A stretch of DNA of 64,000 nt, taken from assembly GCF_000015045.1 (NCBI RefSeq), contig NC_008609.1:2241501-2305500 (forward strand). Reading direction: 5' to 3'. The first letter of the stretch is position 1, and every line of letters starts with the position of its first letter. Below are positions 29,572 to 38,172 of the stretch, one piece after another. A program made the position numbers and the translations under genes. The notes beneath the pieces were generated by a model that was not told the DNA's origin, ran no database searches, and worked only from the letters and a program-made list of their open reading frames with translations. The DNA comes from Pelobacter propionicus DSM 2379. GTDB taxonomy: Bacteria > Desulfobacterota > Desulfuromonadia > Geobacterales > Pseudopelobacteraceae.

Positions 29572-30425
29572 GCTCCGTAGATCCCCCACCCCACCATGGC
29601 CAGCCAGAGCAGTCCCACCACAAACAGTGGCAGATCCCTGGTCAGCGATTCCGTCGGGTCGCCATCGGCGCCGGACTGGATTCTGAGCATGTGGCGCAAA
29701 AGTCCGAAACAGCAGAGCGGCACGGTATGGAGCACGAGACCCGATGAGCGGGTAAGAGCGTACAGGGTATAGGTCACCAGGACCGAGCCGCCGGTCATGT
29801 ACATGGCCCCCTCCAGAAATCCCTTTGGATAGGCCACCAGGACCTTGCGGTGCTGCTCGGCCAGAGCACCCAGGTGCCGTTTCTCACCCAGCCGCTTGCC
29901 GGTACTGAGGAAGATGGAGAGGAGGAAGACACTCAGGAAGAGCCATTCGGAGATTGCAACGCCGAACACCGCGCCGCCGGCCAGAAGTCGGAACAAAAAA
30001 CCGGCCGAGATGCAGAAGATGTCCACCAGCGCGATGTCCTTGAGAAACAGGCTGTAGGCGGTGGAGACAACGAAATAGGCCACCAGGTAGTAGAGAAAGA
30101 CGGCGGAAGAGCCCCAGGCGGCAAGGGCTGAGCCCATGACGCAGGCAACGGAAAGCAGCGAGGCCGTTCGTGACGACACCCGGCCCGAGGGGAGTGGGCG
30201 CAGACGCTTCTTGGGATGCTGACCGTCGTTTACCCTGTCGCACAGGTCGTTGAGGATATAGATGGCGCTGGATGCCAGACAGAATGCCGCGAAGGGGCGC
30301 AGGCCCCTGAGCGCCATGCCCGACTGGAGCAGCACTCCTCCCAGAAAGGGGGGGAAGAACAGCATCAGGTTCTTCAGCCATTGCCGTGGACGCAGCAACT
30401 GGCAGGAGGAGGAAAAACTTACCAC
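29568..30425 (-). CDS. UbiA-family prenyltransferase (decaprenyl-phosphate phosphoribosyltransferase-like)
   Basis: 285 aa from a GTG start, with about eight or nine hydrophobic segments. The first aspartate-rich motif is NDLCDRVNDGQHPKKRLRPLPSG, and a second lies near YSLFLKDIALVDIFCISAGF. The pattern fits the subgroup that moves phosphoribose onto a polyprenyl phosphate. In that case it supplies a pentofuranosyl donor for the polysaccharide, and the mutase-like flavoprotein would fit a furanose-containing chain. Quinone or heme O synthesis is less likely given the glycosyltransferase neighbour. Substrate is inference. Confidence 0.72.
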   Translation of the reverse strand: MVSFSSSCQLLRPRQWLKNLMLFFPPFLGGVLLQSGMALRGLRPFAAFCLASSAIYILNDLCDRVNDGQHPKKRLRPLPSGRVSSRTASLLSVACVMGSALAAWGSSAVFLYYLVAYFVVSTAYSLFLKDIALVDIFCISAGFLFRLLAGGAVFGVAISEWLFLSVFLLSIFLSTGKRLGEKRHLGALAEQHRKVLVAYPKGFLEGAMYMTGGSVLVTYTLYALTRSSGLVLHTVPLCCFGLLRHMLRIQSGADGDPTESLTRDLPLFVVGLLWLAMVGWGIYGA

Positions 30426-30464
30426 GGATTCATCCGTTTCTCCCGATCAGGAAGTGTTTTTCGT

Positions 30465-31313
30465 TCACGGACAGTCCTCGCCTTCCGCCGTCCTGACAGT
30501 ATCCAGGAACACCAGCAGTTCAGCGATCCGCGATTCTTCCAGATCCAGGATTTCCGCCTCCTCCGTTGCCATGAGATCCAGGTCCGGCTCATGCCTGAGC
30601 CCCAACCCCACCCGGTGGCAGGCCAGATTGACGAGACGCACGACCGCCAGCATCTTGTTGATCCCGTCCCACTCCGCCGCGTGGTGAAAGCGGATGACAT
30701 CGCAATACATGGCCGGAAAGTTCCAGTGCTGCACCAGACGCAGCCCCTGTTCCACATGCATTTCATCGAAAATTAGGCAGATCAGCTCATCATCCAGCGA
30801 CTGAATGACGCCGGCGCCCCTCAGGCGCTCGATGGCCTTCAAAAGGTACAGCTTGCCGATGTCGTGCAGCAGGGCGGCCAGGTAACTCTCGTCCACCGCA
30901 CCGCGCATCCCGCAGCTCTGGGTCAACCAGCGCGCCCCCAGGGCGGCTCCATGGCTGTGCTGCCAGAGCGACTTCATGAAGCGGTTCAGCAGCGGATCGG
31001 CGGAAACATGGGCGGCTGCCTGGGAGACGGCGATGGCGATGTTGATTACCTGCTGCGCGCCCAGGCGGATAACGACCTCCCTGATGGTCGCCACCCTGGT
31101 TCGTCCCATGTACATGGGGGAGTTGGCCATCTTGAGCATCTGACTGGCCAGGGCCGGATCCTCGTTGGCCACGGCAGCCACGCCGTCCACCGTGAAATCG
31201 CTGTCCGTGAGCATGCTCTGGAGCTTGAGCGCAACGGGATGAAAGACCGGCAACTCGATCGGCTGGGAAGCCAGCAGCTTTCTCATGTTTTCGGAAATCA
31301 GCGCCGTTGTCAT
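30465..31313 (-). CDS. HDOD domain protein
   Basis: 282 aa. LPVFHPVALKLQSML, VANEDPALASQMLKMANSP, LGAQQVINIAIA, YLAALLHDIGKL and HHAAEW belong to the HDOD domain, a relative of HD phosphohydrolases. Such proteins in Geobacter-like bacteria act in signalling, usually without catalysis; here a proper HD pair is present in LLHDIGKL. No second domain. First base of the ATG overlaps the preceding stop by four bases. Confidence 0.85.
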   Translation of the reverse strand: MTTALISENMRKLLASQPIELPVFHPVALKLQSMLTDSDFTVDGVAAVANEDPALASQMLKMANSPMYMGRTRVATIREVVIRLGAQQVINIAIAVSQAAAHVSADPLLNRFMKSLWQHSHGAALGARWLTQSCGMRGAVDESYLAALLHDIGKLYLLKAIERLRGAGVIQSLDDELICLIFDEMHVEQGLRLVQHWNFPAMYCDVIRFHHAAEWDGINKMLAVVRLVNLACHRVGLGLRHEPDLDLMATEEAEILDLEESRIAELLVFLDTVRTAEGEDCP

Positions 31314-32200
31314 GGGGTATGCTCTCCTCCACTGGCTTCATTAACCGACAGCCGCAGGCGACCTTCTAGGTCATCGATGAACTGCCGCGCCGAACGCCCG
31401 CTTCTTTTTGCCGTATACATGCACCATTTCAGCGCTTTATCGCACAACACCTCATCCGACAGCTGAATGTCGCGCAGGGCGGCGTAGCGTCGCACCACGG
31501 CCAGATACTCGTTCTGGTCAAAGCTGTAGAAGCCGAAGGAGAGTCCGAAGCGGTCAGCCAGCGCCAGTCGCTCACCCACGGCCTCTTCGGGGTGAATCTC
31601 GTCGTCCCACCTGGTGTCGCGCACCTTCTCCGGCATCAGGTGGCGCCGGTTGGAGGTGGCATAGATCAGGACGTTGGATGGACGTTCCTCGATATCGCCG
31701 TCCAGCAGGGTCTTGAGAGCGCGAAAATCCCCCTCCCCCTCGTCAAAGGAGAGGTCGTCGCAGAAGAGGATAAAACGGAAGCGCGCATCACGTAACAGGG
31801 AGACGATGCGCGGCAGGGACATGATATCCCAGCGTTTCAACTCCACGATGCGCAGCCCCCGCGGTGCGAAGGGTTTGAGCAGCCCCTTGACCAGCGATGA
31901 CTTACCGCATCCACGCTCACCCCACAAGAGGACATTGTTGGCGGGAAGCCCCGACACGAACTGGTTCGTGTTGCGCAGCACATCGTCACGGATAGAGTCG
32001 ATGCCCACCAGTTCATCCAGGTCAAAGAGGTGGGGATTGCTCAACGGTGCCAGGCTGCCCCCCTCGCCGCTCCGTTCCCAGCGGAAGGCGAGATAGCGCT
32101 CGAAATCAGGGGCACCAACCGGTTCAGGAGCCAGACGGTCCACAAGCCGCTCGATCTTTTCGAGCAGCACCTCAACTCTATCCACAGAACTATTCGTCAT
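31310..32200 (-). CDS. DUF815-family AAA ATPase
   Basis: 296 aa from the second ATG. The N-terminal region before the AAA module contains FERYLAFRWE. Walker A is LLWGERGCGKSSLVKGLL, Walker B FILFCDDLSFD, then LIYATSNRRHL. This is the DUF815 family, MoxR/ClpX-like ATPases of unknown substrate. Operon with the HDOD gene (overlap) and with the 167-aa gene and aminopeptidase upstream. Confidence 0.85.
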   Translation of the reverse strand: MTNSSVDRVEVLLEKIERLVDRLAPEPVGAPDFERYLAFRWERSGEGGSLAPLSNPHLFDLDELVGIDSIRDDVLRNTNQFVSGLPANNVLLWGERGCGKSSLVKGLLKPFAPRGLRIVELKRWDIMSLPRIVSLLRDARFRFILFCDDLSFDEGEGDFRALKTLLDGDIEERPSNVLIYATSNRRHLMPEKVRDTRWDDEIHPEEAVGERLALADRFGLSFGFYSFDQNEYLAVVRRYAALRDIQLSDEVLCDKALKWCMYTAKRSGRSARQFIDDLEGRLRLSVNEASGGEHTP

Positions 32201-32210
32201 AACGATCCAT

Positions 32211-32714
32211 TCATTCCTTGAGCGGACACTCGGCCTCCCACTCCTCATAGCCGTCCCCCCTGAGGGCCAGGAAGCTCTCCAGGCGGTGGCGATAGTACTC
32301 CGTCCGGGAGGCTTCCTCTTCCAGCCAGGCCAATTCTTCCCGGGAGATGAAGTGCTGCTGGCGCAGAAAGCCGTACAGTTCGCAAATTGCCTTCAGGTGG
32401 CGCTCCAGAACGACCATCTCCGGCTCCAGGGTGCGGGTGATGAACCAGGTGGCCGCAAAGCGCCTGACCACTCCCGGAACAGGACGCACCACGTTCTGGC
32501 GGCCAAAATCAATCAGATAATCGCGCAGATAGTGGTCGGCGCAGTAGGCCAGATCGGAGGCAGCCTGCGGGTCGTCCCCCCTGGCAAGCAGGTAGTGATA
32601 AAAGCTCTCCAGCAGTGACTGGCAGCGTTCGTTCACCCGCAGTTCCTGGTCCATGGTGTCAAAGTCGAAGTCTTCATGTTCGAATTCGACTTCGGGAAAG
32701 GTCGGTTCCATCAT
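32211..32714 (-). CDS. Conserved hypothetical protein
   Basis: 167 aa (two ATGs in a row, with GGGGGG upstream). Acidic N-terminus (PEVEFEHEDFDFDTMDQE) and a helical body with LESFYHYLLARGDDPQAASDLAYCADHYLRDYL and WFITRTLEPEMVVLERHLKAI (described, not identified). I do not recognise a family. It sits 10 bases before the DUF815 gene, so it may act with that ATPase. Confidence 0.6.
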   Translation of the reverse strand: MMEPTFPEVEFEHEDFDFDTMDQELRVNERCQSLLESFYHYLLARGDDPQAASDLAYCADHYLRDYLIDFGRQNVVRPVPGVVRRFAATWFITRTLEPEMVVLERHLKAICELYGFLRQQHFISREELAWLEEEASRTEYYRHRLESFLALRGDGYEEWEAECPLKE

Positions 32715-32726
32715 GGTGCCCCCCTG

Positions 32727-33830
32727 TCAGGCCGGGTTCAGTTCCAGCAGCGCGTCAAGAACGAACAGCCCGTTCTTCTGAATCAGTACATCATCAAACC
32801 AGATTTCACCGCCGTCGGTCAGTACCTTGACCAGGTCCCAGTGCACGGCGGAACGGTTGCCGTTGTCGCACTCGTCGTAGGCCTGCCCCGGGGTGAGATG
32901 GATCGAGCCGAAGATCTTCTCGTCAAAGAGGATGTTGCGCATGGGGGTACGGATACCAGGGTTGATCCCCAGGGCAAACTCGCCGATGTAGCGGGCGCCA
33001 TCGTCCGTATCCAGGATTTTGTTCAAGGCGTCACTCATTCCTCCAGCGGCGGATGCCGCCACGATTCTTCCCCTGGAGAACTCGAAGCGCACGGCATTGA
33101 ACTCCTTGCCCTGATAGATGCTGGGGCAGTTGTAGGTTATGTGACCTTCAACCGATTCCCTGACCGGGGCCGTGAAGACCTCGCCGTCGGGCATATTGAA
33201 ACGTCCATCGCATTTGACCCCCGGCATCCCGCCGATGCTGAAGCTGAGATCCGTATCCGGGGCAGTGATGCGCACCCGCGAGGTTCCGTCCATCAGCTTC
33301 TTGAGCTTCTCCTGCTTGCGGGACTCCTGCTCCCAGTCGATGCAGCAGGCGGAGAAGAGATACTCCTCGTACTCCTCCAGACTCATCCTGGCCTCCTGGG
33401 CCGCGGCATGGGTCGGGTAGCGGGTCACCACCCAGCGGGTGTGCTTGACGCGCTGATCGATGAGCGGTTTGGTGACCTTCTGGTAGGTCACGATTGCCTC
33501 CTGGCGGGCATTGGCCATGACCATGGAGTTCTCGCCGGCTGCGATGCCGATGTAGACCGTCAGGGTCTTGTAGAAGTCCAGCTTGTGCTGGGGGAAGTGC
33601 GCCAACTGCTGCTGGTTTGCCAGGTTGTAGAAGGTGCGGTCGATCTCCGGCACGCTGAAGCCGTATTCCACATAGCTGGCGCCGCGCTCCAGGCAGAGTT
33701 GGTAGATCTCCTTGACCAGCGGGGTCGCCTCCAGGCCGGCGGCGTTGATCAGCACCACATCTCCCTTCCCCACTCTGGTGGAATAATCCACCAGTATTTC
33801 CGCAAACCGTTGTACACGGGGATCCTTCAT
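32727..33830 (-). CDS. M29-family aminopeptidase
   Basis: 367 aa from ATG MKDPRVQRFAEIL, which has AAAGGG upstream; a 54-codon extension runs into the dispersed repeat and is not the gene. The metal-binding blocks of thermophilic M29 aminopeptidases are visible: GVKCDGRFNMPDGEVFTAPV and GSIHLTPGQAYDECDNGNRSAVHWDLV with the HxD pair. It removes N-terminal residues from peptides in the cytosol. Last gene upstream of the 167-aa/DUF815/HDOD operon. Confidence 0.85.
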   Translation of the reverse strand: MKDPRVQRFAEILVDYSTRVGKGDVVLINAAGLEATPLVKEIYQLCLERGASYVEYGFSVPEIDRTFYNLANQQQLAHFPQHKLDFYKTLTVYIGIAAGENSMVMANARQEAIVTYQKVTKPLIDQRVKHTRWVVTRYPTHAAAQEARMSLEEYEEYLFSACCIDWEQESRKQEKLKKLMDGTSRVRITAPDTDLSFSIGGMPGVKCDGRFNMPDGEVFTAPVRESVEGHITYNCPSIYQGKEFNAVRFEFSRGRIVAASAAGGMSDALNKILDTDDGARYIGEFALGINPGIRTPMRNILFDEKIFGSIHLTPGQAYDECDNGNRSAVHWDLVKVLTDGGEIWFDDVLIQKNGLFVLDALLELNPA

Positions 33831-33924
33831 ACATTGCACCCTTTCCGCGACAGGGAGGCGTACCGGCGAAGCAAAGGAACACCACCCTCCGCTTCCGGCC
33901 CGCTCTTTTTTTGTCGCGCGATTT

Positions 33925-34073
33925 GTGATTTGTTTTTCTTTGCGCCTTGGCGTCTTAAGCGAGCAGCGCGAGCGGGCGTGACACAAAATCATTCTCCCGC
34001 AAAGCGGCGAAGACGCAAAGGGAACCGTAAAACGGAACTACTTGAGAGCAATCAAAGATGTCTTGTTTTCGGA
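33925..34073. repeat. Dispersed 'cgcaaag' repeat, junction of two partial copies
   Basis: 33925-33982 matches the right end of a unit (ctttgcgccttggcgtctt, then gcgagcgggcgtgac), and 33983-34073 matches the left part of the next (ctcccgcaaagcggcgaag, aacggaactacttgagag, gatgtcttgtttt). It has the same junction as the tandem pair at 16.6-16.9 kb. The remaining sequence to the dut start (34074-34344) shows no gene or motif I recognise. Confidence 0.8.
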
Positions 34074-34344
34074 TAACTTTTCAGCATAGTGCACATTACT
34101 GCATATTACAGGGACAAAACAGCTACAGGGGATACCATCAAAACGCACGGGGAGCGCAAGGGCCTGCTGAAAACCAGACGAACCGCATTGGGTATACCTC
34201 CAGCCCCGTAACAGCTGAAGAAATGGTTCTCGGTTGGAGCCTTGCCGAATGGTTGTGCTGTTTCAGCGCAAGATTCCGGTTTCCGGACAGGCACTTCTCT
34301 GCTACCATGGCGGTCCAATCCAACCTGTAAGCATTGGAATTTAC

Positions 34345-34809
34345 ATGAACAGACACAAAATTGAAACCAAAATCATGAATCCCCTGATGGGCTCGAAGAT
34401 ACCGCTCCCCTGCTACGCCACCGATGGCGCGGCTGCCATGGACCTGCGCGCCTGCCTGGAGGGGCCGCGTACCGTTCAACCGGGAGAAACAGCCCTAATC
34501 CCCAGCGGCATAGCCATCGCCATCCACGACCCCGGCCTGGTGGCGCTGATCGTGCCCCGTTCAGGCCTGGGGATCAAACATGGCATCGTGCTGGCAAATA
34601 CGGTGGGCGTCATCGATTCCGACTACCAGGGGGAGATAGGGATCGGCATCCACAACCGGGGAGAGGCGCCCTACACCATCGAACCGGGTGAGCGCATCTG
34701 CCAGATGATGTTCATGCCGGTGGTCCAGGTCACCCTGAACCTGGTCGAGTCGTTCAGCAGGGAGAGTGAACGGGGAGCAGGGGGATTCGGCCATACGGGA
34801 AAAATCTGA
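34345..34809 (+). CDS. dut: dUTP diphosphatase Dut
   Basis: 154 aa trimeric dUTPase. The five motifs are present: [50 protein letters not shown] and the C-terminal Ser-Glu-Arg-Gly-x-Gly-Gly-Phe-Gly-His type arm. It hydrolyses dUTP to dUMP and PPi. Start chosen at [10 protein letters not shown]; upstream frame lacks a site. Confidence 0.95.
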   Translation: MNRHKIETKIMNPLMGSKIPLPCYATDGAAAMDLRACLEGPRTVQPGETALIPSGIAIAIHDPGLVALIVPRSGLGIKHGIVLANTVGVIDSDYQGEIGIGIHNRGEAPYTIEPGERICQMMFMPVVQVTLNLVESFSRESERGAGGFGHTGKI

Positions 34810-34860
34810 GGGGATAGCCACAGGGGGATGCTGTCGTGAAAGGTGCGCCAGGCGCCGGGA

Positions 34861-36150
34861 TCAGAGCCGCAGCAGATCCTCCGTCAGCCCGGTATGCCAC
34901 GTTTTCCCCATCACTTCCAGGTGGATGCGGCTTCCGTCGAAGAGCTGGTTGCCCAACCGCAGGATATCTTCTCCGGTCACGGCATCAAAGGCGGCCAGCA
35001 CCTCCTCAACGGTCTGGTTGCGATGCAGATAAATATCGTTCTTGGCCAGCCGGGTCATCAGGTTGTCGCTGCTCTCCAGAGACATCAGCAGGTTGCCCTT
35101 GAGCTGCTCCCGGGCTGAATCGAGCTCATCCTGGGGGACCATTTCCCGCTTGAGTTGCCCCATCTGCCGCAGCGCGATCTCAATCACCTCCCGGCACTGC
35201 TCCTGCTCCGTACCGGCATGGATCACCAGGGCACCGCAATCGGCATGGGAGATGACATAGGAATAGATCGAATAGGCCAGCCCCCGATTTTCACGCACCT
35301 CCTGGAACAGGCGCGAACTCATGCCTCCCCCCAGGACCGTGTTCAGCAGATGCAGGGCAAAGCGGTCGGGATGGTCCTGGGAGAGCCCGTTGGTCCCCAT
35401 GCAGAGCAGGGTCTGCTCCAGGTCGCGCTCGCACTGGTTTATCCGCGGTCCGACGTGTGCAACCGGCGCTTCCGTCCGGGAGCGCTGATCAGAGGTCATG
35501 CCGGAAAAGGCGCCTTCCATCAATGAGAGCAGCTCTTCATGCCTGACATTTCCGGCGGCGGAGATGACGATGTCCCGCGGTCGGTAACGACTCTGCTTGT
35601 AGTCGATGATCTGTTCACGGGAAAGGGAGCTCACCGTCTCGTGGGAGCCGGGGATGGTCAACCCCAGGGAGTCCCCCTGCCAGAAGTTCTGGTGAAACTG
35701 ATCGTGGATGAACACGTCCGGCGTATCGTCGCGCATCTTGATTTCCTGCAGGATGACCCTGCGTTCGCGCTCGATCTCTTCACTGGGGAAGGAAGAACAG
35801 AGAAAGATGTCACACAGCAGGTCGGTTATGCGCGGCAGGAACTTCGCCAGAACCTTGGCGTAGTAGCAGACGTACTCGTGGCTGGTGAAGGCGTTGAGAA
35901 TCCCTCCCATGGAGTCGATCTCCATGGCTATCTGGCGGGCCGAGCGCCGGGCGGTCCCCTTGAAGAGCAGATGCTCGATAAAGTGGGCGATGCCGTTAAG
36001 GTGCGGAGCCTCATGCCGTGTTCCGTTGGCCACCCAGATGCCCATGGATACGGTGTGCATGTACTTCACGCGCTGGGTGACAACCCGGATGCCGTTGTCG
36101 AGGGTGGTTGAGCAGATCATGGATTTCACTATACCCTGCTTTTTACCCAT
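34861..36150 (-). CDS. M16-family zinc metallopeptidase (processing-peptidase-like)
   Basis: 429 aa (an ATG at 36120, starting MICSTTLDNGIRVV, is a plausible shorter start with 419 aa). Zinc motif HFIEHLLFKGT (HxxEH) and the distal Glu region YVCYYAKVLAKFLP; C-terminal VLGGGMSSRLFQEVRENRGLAYSIY is typical of PqqL/MPP-like subunits. Convergent with dut. These enzymes degrade or process short peptides; substrate unknown. Single-chain, without partner gene. Confidence 0.9.
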   Translation of the reverse strand: MGKKQGIVKSMICSTTLDNGIRVVTQRVKYMHTVSMGIWVANGTRHEAPHLNGIAHFIEHLLFKGTARRSARQIAMEIDSMGGILNAFTSHEYVCYYAKVLAKFLPRITDLLCDIFLCSSFPSEEIERERRVILQEIKMRDDTPDVFIHDQFHQNFWQGDSLGLTIPGSHETVSSLSREQIIDYKQSRYRPRDIVISAAGNVRHEELLSLMEGAFSGMTSDQRSRTEAPVAHVGPRINQCERDLEQTLLCMGTNGLSQDHPDRFALHLLNTVLGGGMSSRLFQEVRENRGLAYSIYSYVISHADCGALVIHAGTEQEQCREVIEIALRQMGQLKREMVPQDELDSAREQLKGNLLMSLESSDNLMTRLAKNDIYLHRNQTVEEVLAAFDAVTGEDILRLGNQLFDGSRIHLEVMGKTWHTGLTEDLLRL

Positions 36151-36260
36151 GTCCAACCCACTGAATATTATTTGGTTTTAAACAAACGCTTGCAGGAAGC
36201 GCCGATATTTTGCTACTTACATGCAAGCATCTCCGAATAAAAACAGCAGGATTTCACACC

Positions 36261-36806
36261 ATGACCATTATTCCCACCAGCATCCCCGATGTGCTGATCG
36301 TCGAACCGAAGGTGTTCGGAGACGAGCGCGGCTTTTTCTTCGAGAGTTTCAACCAGCGCATCTGGCGCGAACTGACCGGTCTGGACGGCTGCTTTGTCCA
36401 GCACAACCACTCCCGATCAACAGCCGGAGTCCTGCGCGGTCTCCACTACCAGATCCACAATCCCCAGGGGAAGCTGGTGCGGGTCGTCAGCGGAGAGGTC
36501 TTTGACGTGGCCGTGGATATCCGTCGAAGTTCCGCCACCTTCGGCCGCTGGTTCGGCGCCGCGCTTTCGGCGGATAACAAGCGCCAACTGTGGGTACCGC
36601 CCGGTTTTGCCCACGGTTTCTACGTTACCTCCCCGGTTGCCGAATTCCTCTACCTGACCACCGACTTCTGGGCGCCGGAGCATGAACGCTGCATAGCCTG
36701 GAACGATCCGGACCTGGCCATCCAGTGGCCGCTTGCGGGAGAACCGTCCCTGTCGGACAAAGACCGAGCAGCCCCCCCCTTCAGGAAAGCGGAACTCTTT
36801 CCCTGA
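36261..36806 (+). CDS. rfbC: dTDP-4-dehydrorhamnose 3,5-epimerase RfbC/RmlC
   Basis: 181 aa. EPKVFGDERGFFFESFNQ, CFVQHNHSRSTAGVLRGLHYQ (with catalytic His), GEVFDVAVDIRRSSATFGRW and LWVPPGFAHGFYV are the RmlC blocks. Third step of dTDP-L-rhamnose synthesis. RBS AGCAGGA. It lies 20 kb from rfbB/rfbD on the other strand. Confidence 0.93.
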   Translation: MTIIPTSIPDVLIVEPKVFGDERGFFFESFNQRIWRELTGLDGCFVQHNHSRSTAGVLRGLHYQIHNPQGKLVRVVSGEVFDVAVDIRRSSATFGRWFGAALSADNKRQLWVPPGFAHGFYVTSPVAEFLYLTTDFWAPEHERCIAWNDPDLAIQWPLAGEPSLSDKDRAAPPFRKAELFP

Positions 36807-36917
36807 TCCGGACGACATCACGCAGCGGGATTACCCTGAGCAGCTCTGAAAAATAGACATTGCACCACGAACGAAACGTTTTTTGAGGGATACACTCATT
36901 CCAGGGAGGGAACGGAT

Positions 36918-38084
36918 ATGCCACGAGCACTGATTCCGCTGGCGGACGGATTTGAAGAGATAGAAGCCATGACCGTTGTCGATGTGCTGCGAAGGGCCGG
37001 ATTCGAGGTGGTACTGGCGGGCCTGCACGGCGGACCGGTGGAAAGCGTGCGCAGGGTCAGCGTCATCCCTGACGCAACCATCGACGCCGCACGTTCAGAC
37101 CAGTTCGACATGGTCATCCTCCCGGGAGGGCAGCCGGGAGCCGCCAACCTGAGCGCCGATGTCCGCGTCATCCGCCTGCTGAACGACTTCAGCAAGGACA
37201 ACAAACTTATCGGCGCCATTTGCGCCGCCACCACGGTGCTGTCGGAGGCGGGGTTGATCAGGGGAAAACGGGTCACCGCCTACCCTGACTACCGTGACAG
37301 GCTGCCCGGCGCACAGTACGAGGACAGCGCGGTAGTCATCGACGGCAAGATCATCACCAGCCAGGGACCGGGCACTGCCATGGCGTTTGCCCTGGCCATC
37401 GTATCCCGCTTTGCCGGTAAACACACTGCCGATGAAATCGCCGGCAAGATGCTGGTGCAGACCGATGACCGGCAGCACACCATCTGGGACAGGTACCTGT
37501 TCAACACCACGGTGCAATCCCTGGTGGAGGCGCTGGAACTGAAGGACAGCTTTACCCAGGGACACGCCAAACGGGTCAGCGAGTACAGCCTGAGCATCGG
37601 GGCCAAGCTGAAACTGCCCCCCCTCGAGATGCGGAACCTCTACCTGGGGGCCATGCTCCACGACATCGGCAAGATCGCCACCGAGTCCGATCTGCTCACC
37701 AAGCCCGACAGCCTCAACCTGCGGGAGGAGACCCTGATGCGCGAGCACCCCATCAAGGGAACACTCTTCATCGTCGGCTTCGACAACATGAGCAACATCG
37801 TCCCCACCATCCTGCACCACCACGAACGCTGGGACGGCAGCGGTTATCCTGCCCGTCTGAAGGAGGAGCAGATCCCCCTGCACGCCCGCATCGTCTGCCT
37901 TGCCGACGCCTTTGCCGCCATGCTCTTCCCGCGCTCTTTCCGGCCTGGCATGGAGAGGGAACAGGCCATCCAGGAGATCCTTAAGCAGAAGGGAGCGCAA
38001 TTCGACCCACACCTGGTCGACCTGTTCCTGGAGTGCCTCACCGAATCACCCTTTGAAATGAATGATTTCAGTTTCTATTTCTAG
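36918..38084 (+). CDS. DJ-1/PfpI domain fused to HD-GYP domain
   Basis: 388 aa. Residues 1-180 are a DJ-1/YajL-type domain: LIPLADGFEEIEAMTVVDVL with the conserved Glu (E16), and GAICAATTVL with the nucleophile C102. Residues about 200-380 are HD-GYP: H216, HDIGKI (H248, D249), HPIKGT (H277), HHHERWDGSGYP (300-311) and ADAF. All catalytic positions appear intact, so it could hydrolyse cyclic di-GMP under control of a redox- or glyoxal-sensing domain. No membrane segment. The last codons (EMNDFSFYF) are the left attachment site of the island downstream, so the C-terminus was supplied by integration. Confidence 0.85.
   Translation: MPRALIPLADGFEEIEAMTVVDVLRRAGFEVVLAGLHGGPVESVRRVSVIPDATIDAARSDQFDMVILPGGQPGAANLSADVRVIRLLNDFSKDNKLIGAICAATTVLSEAGLIRGKRVTAYPDYRDRLPGAQYEDSAVVIDGKIITSQGPGTAMAFALAIVSRFAGKHTADEIAGKMLVQTDDRQHTIWDRYLFNTTVQSLVEALELKDSFTQGHAKRVSEYSLSIGAKLKLPPLEMRNLYLGAMLHDIGKIATESDLLTKPDSLNLREETLMREHPIKGTLFIVGFDNMSNIVPTILHHHERWDGSGYPARLKEEQIPLHARIVCLADAFAAMLFPRSFRPGMEREQAIQEILKQKGAQFDPHLVDLFLECLTESPFEMNDFSFYF
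38053..38084 (+). other. attL: left attachment site of the island, within the 3' end of the DJ-1/HD-GYP gene
   Basis: The 21 bases 38053-38073 (TTGAAATGAA, then T, then GATTTCAGTT) recur at 51430-51450 with one mismatch (T to G). The similarity continues in reading-frame terms: EMNDFSFYF stop here against EMKDFSYYF stop there. Confidence 0.75.
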
Positions 38085-38113
38085 AAGTATCTTATTTTGT
38101 TGAGTTTATTTTT

Positions 38114-38146
38114 TGTCACCTCGAAAAAGGTAGCACATAGGTAACA
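38114..38146. promoter_or_regulatory. Left-end integrase arm-type repeats
   Basis: Three variants of AGGTAACA: TGTCACCT (inverted AGGTGACA, 38114-38121), AGGTAGCA (38128-38135) and AGGTAACA (38139-38146). The same octamer occurs three times next to the integrase gene. Confidence 0.55.
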
Positions 38147-38172
38147 TTGGAACACAAAAGCCGCCTCCCTAG

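Noticed and set aside
33831-33992. N-terminal extension of the M29 aminopeptidase
   Set aside because: Translated from the dispersed repeat; the family starts at MKDPRVQRF with a ribosome binding site.
16636-34073. CRISPR array
   Set aside because: Repeats are ~150 bases, dispersed and not separated by uniform spacers; no cas genes are present.
32676-34076. 466-codon plus-strand ORF
   Set aside because: It is the antisense of the M29 aminopeptidase and of the dispersed repeat; no domain is recognisable and codon pattern follows the minus gene.
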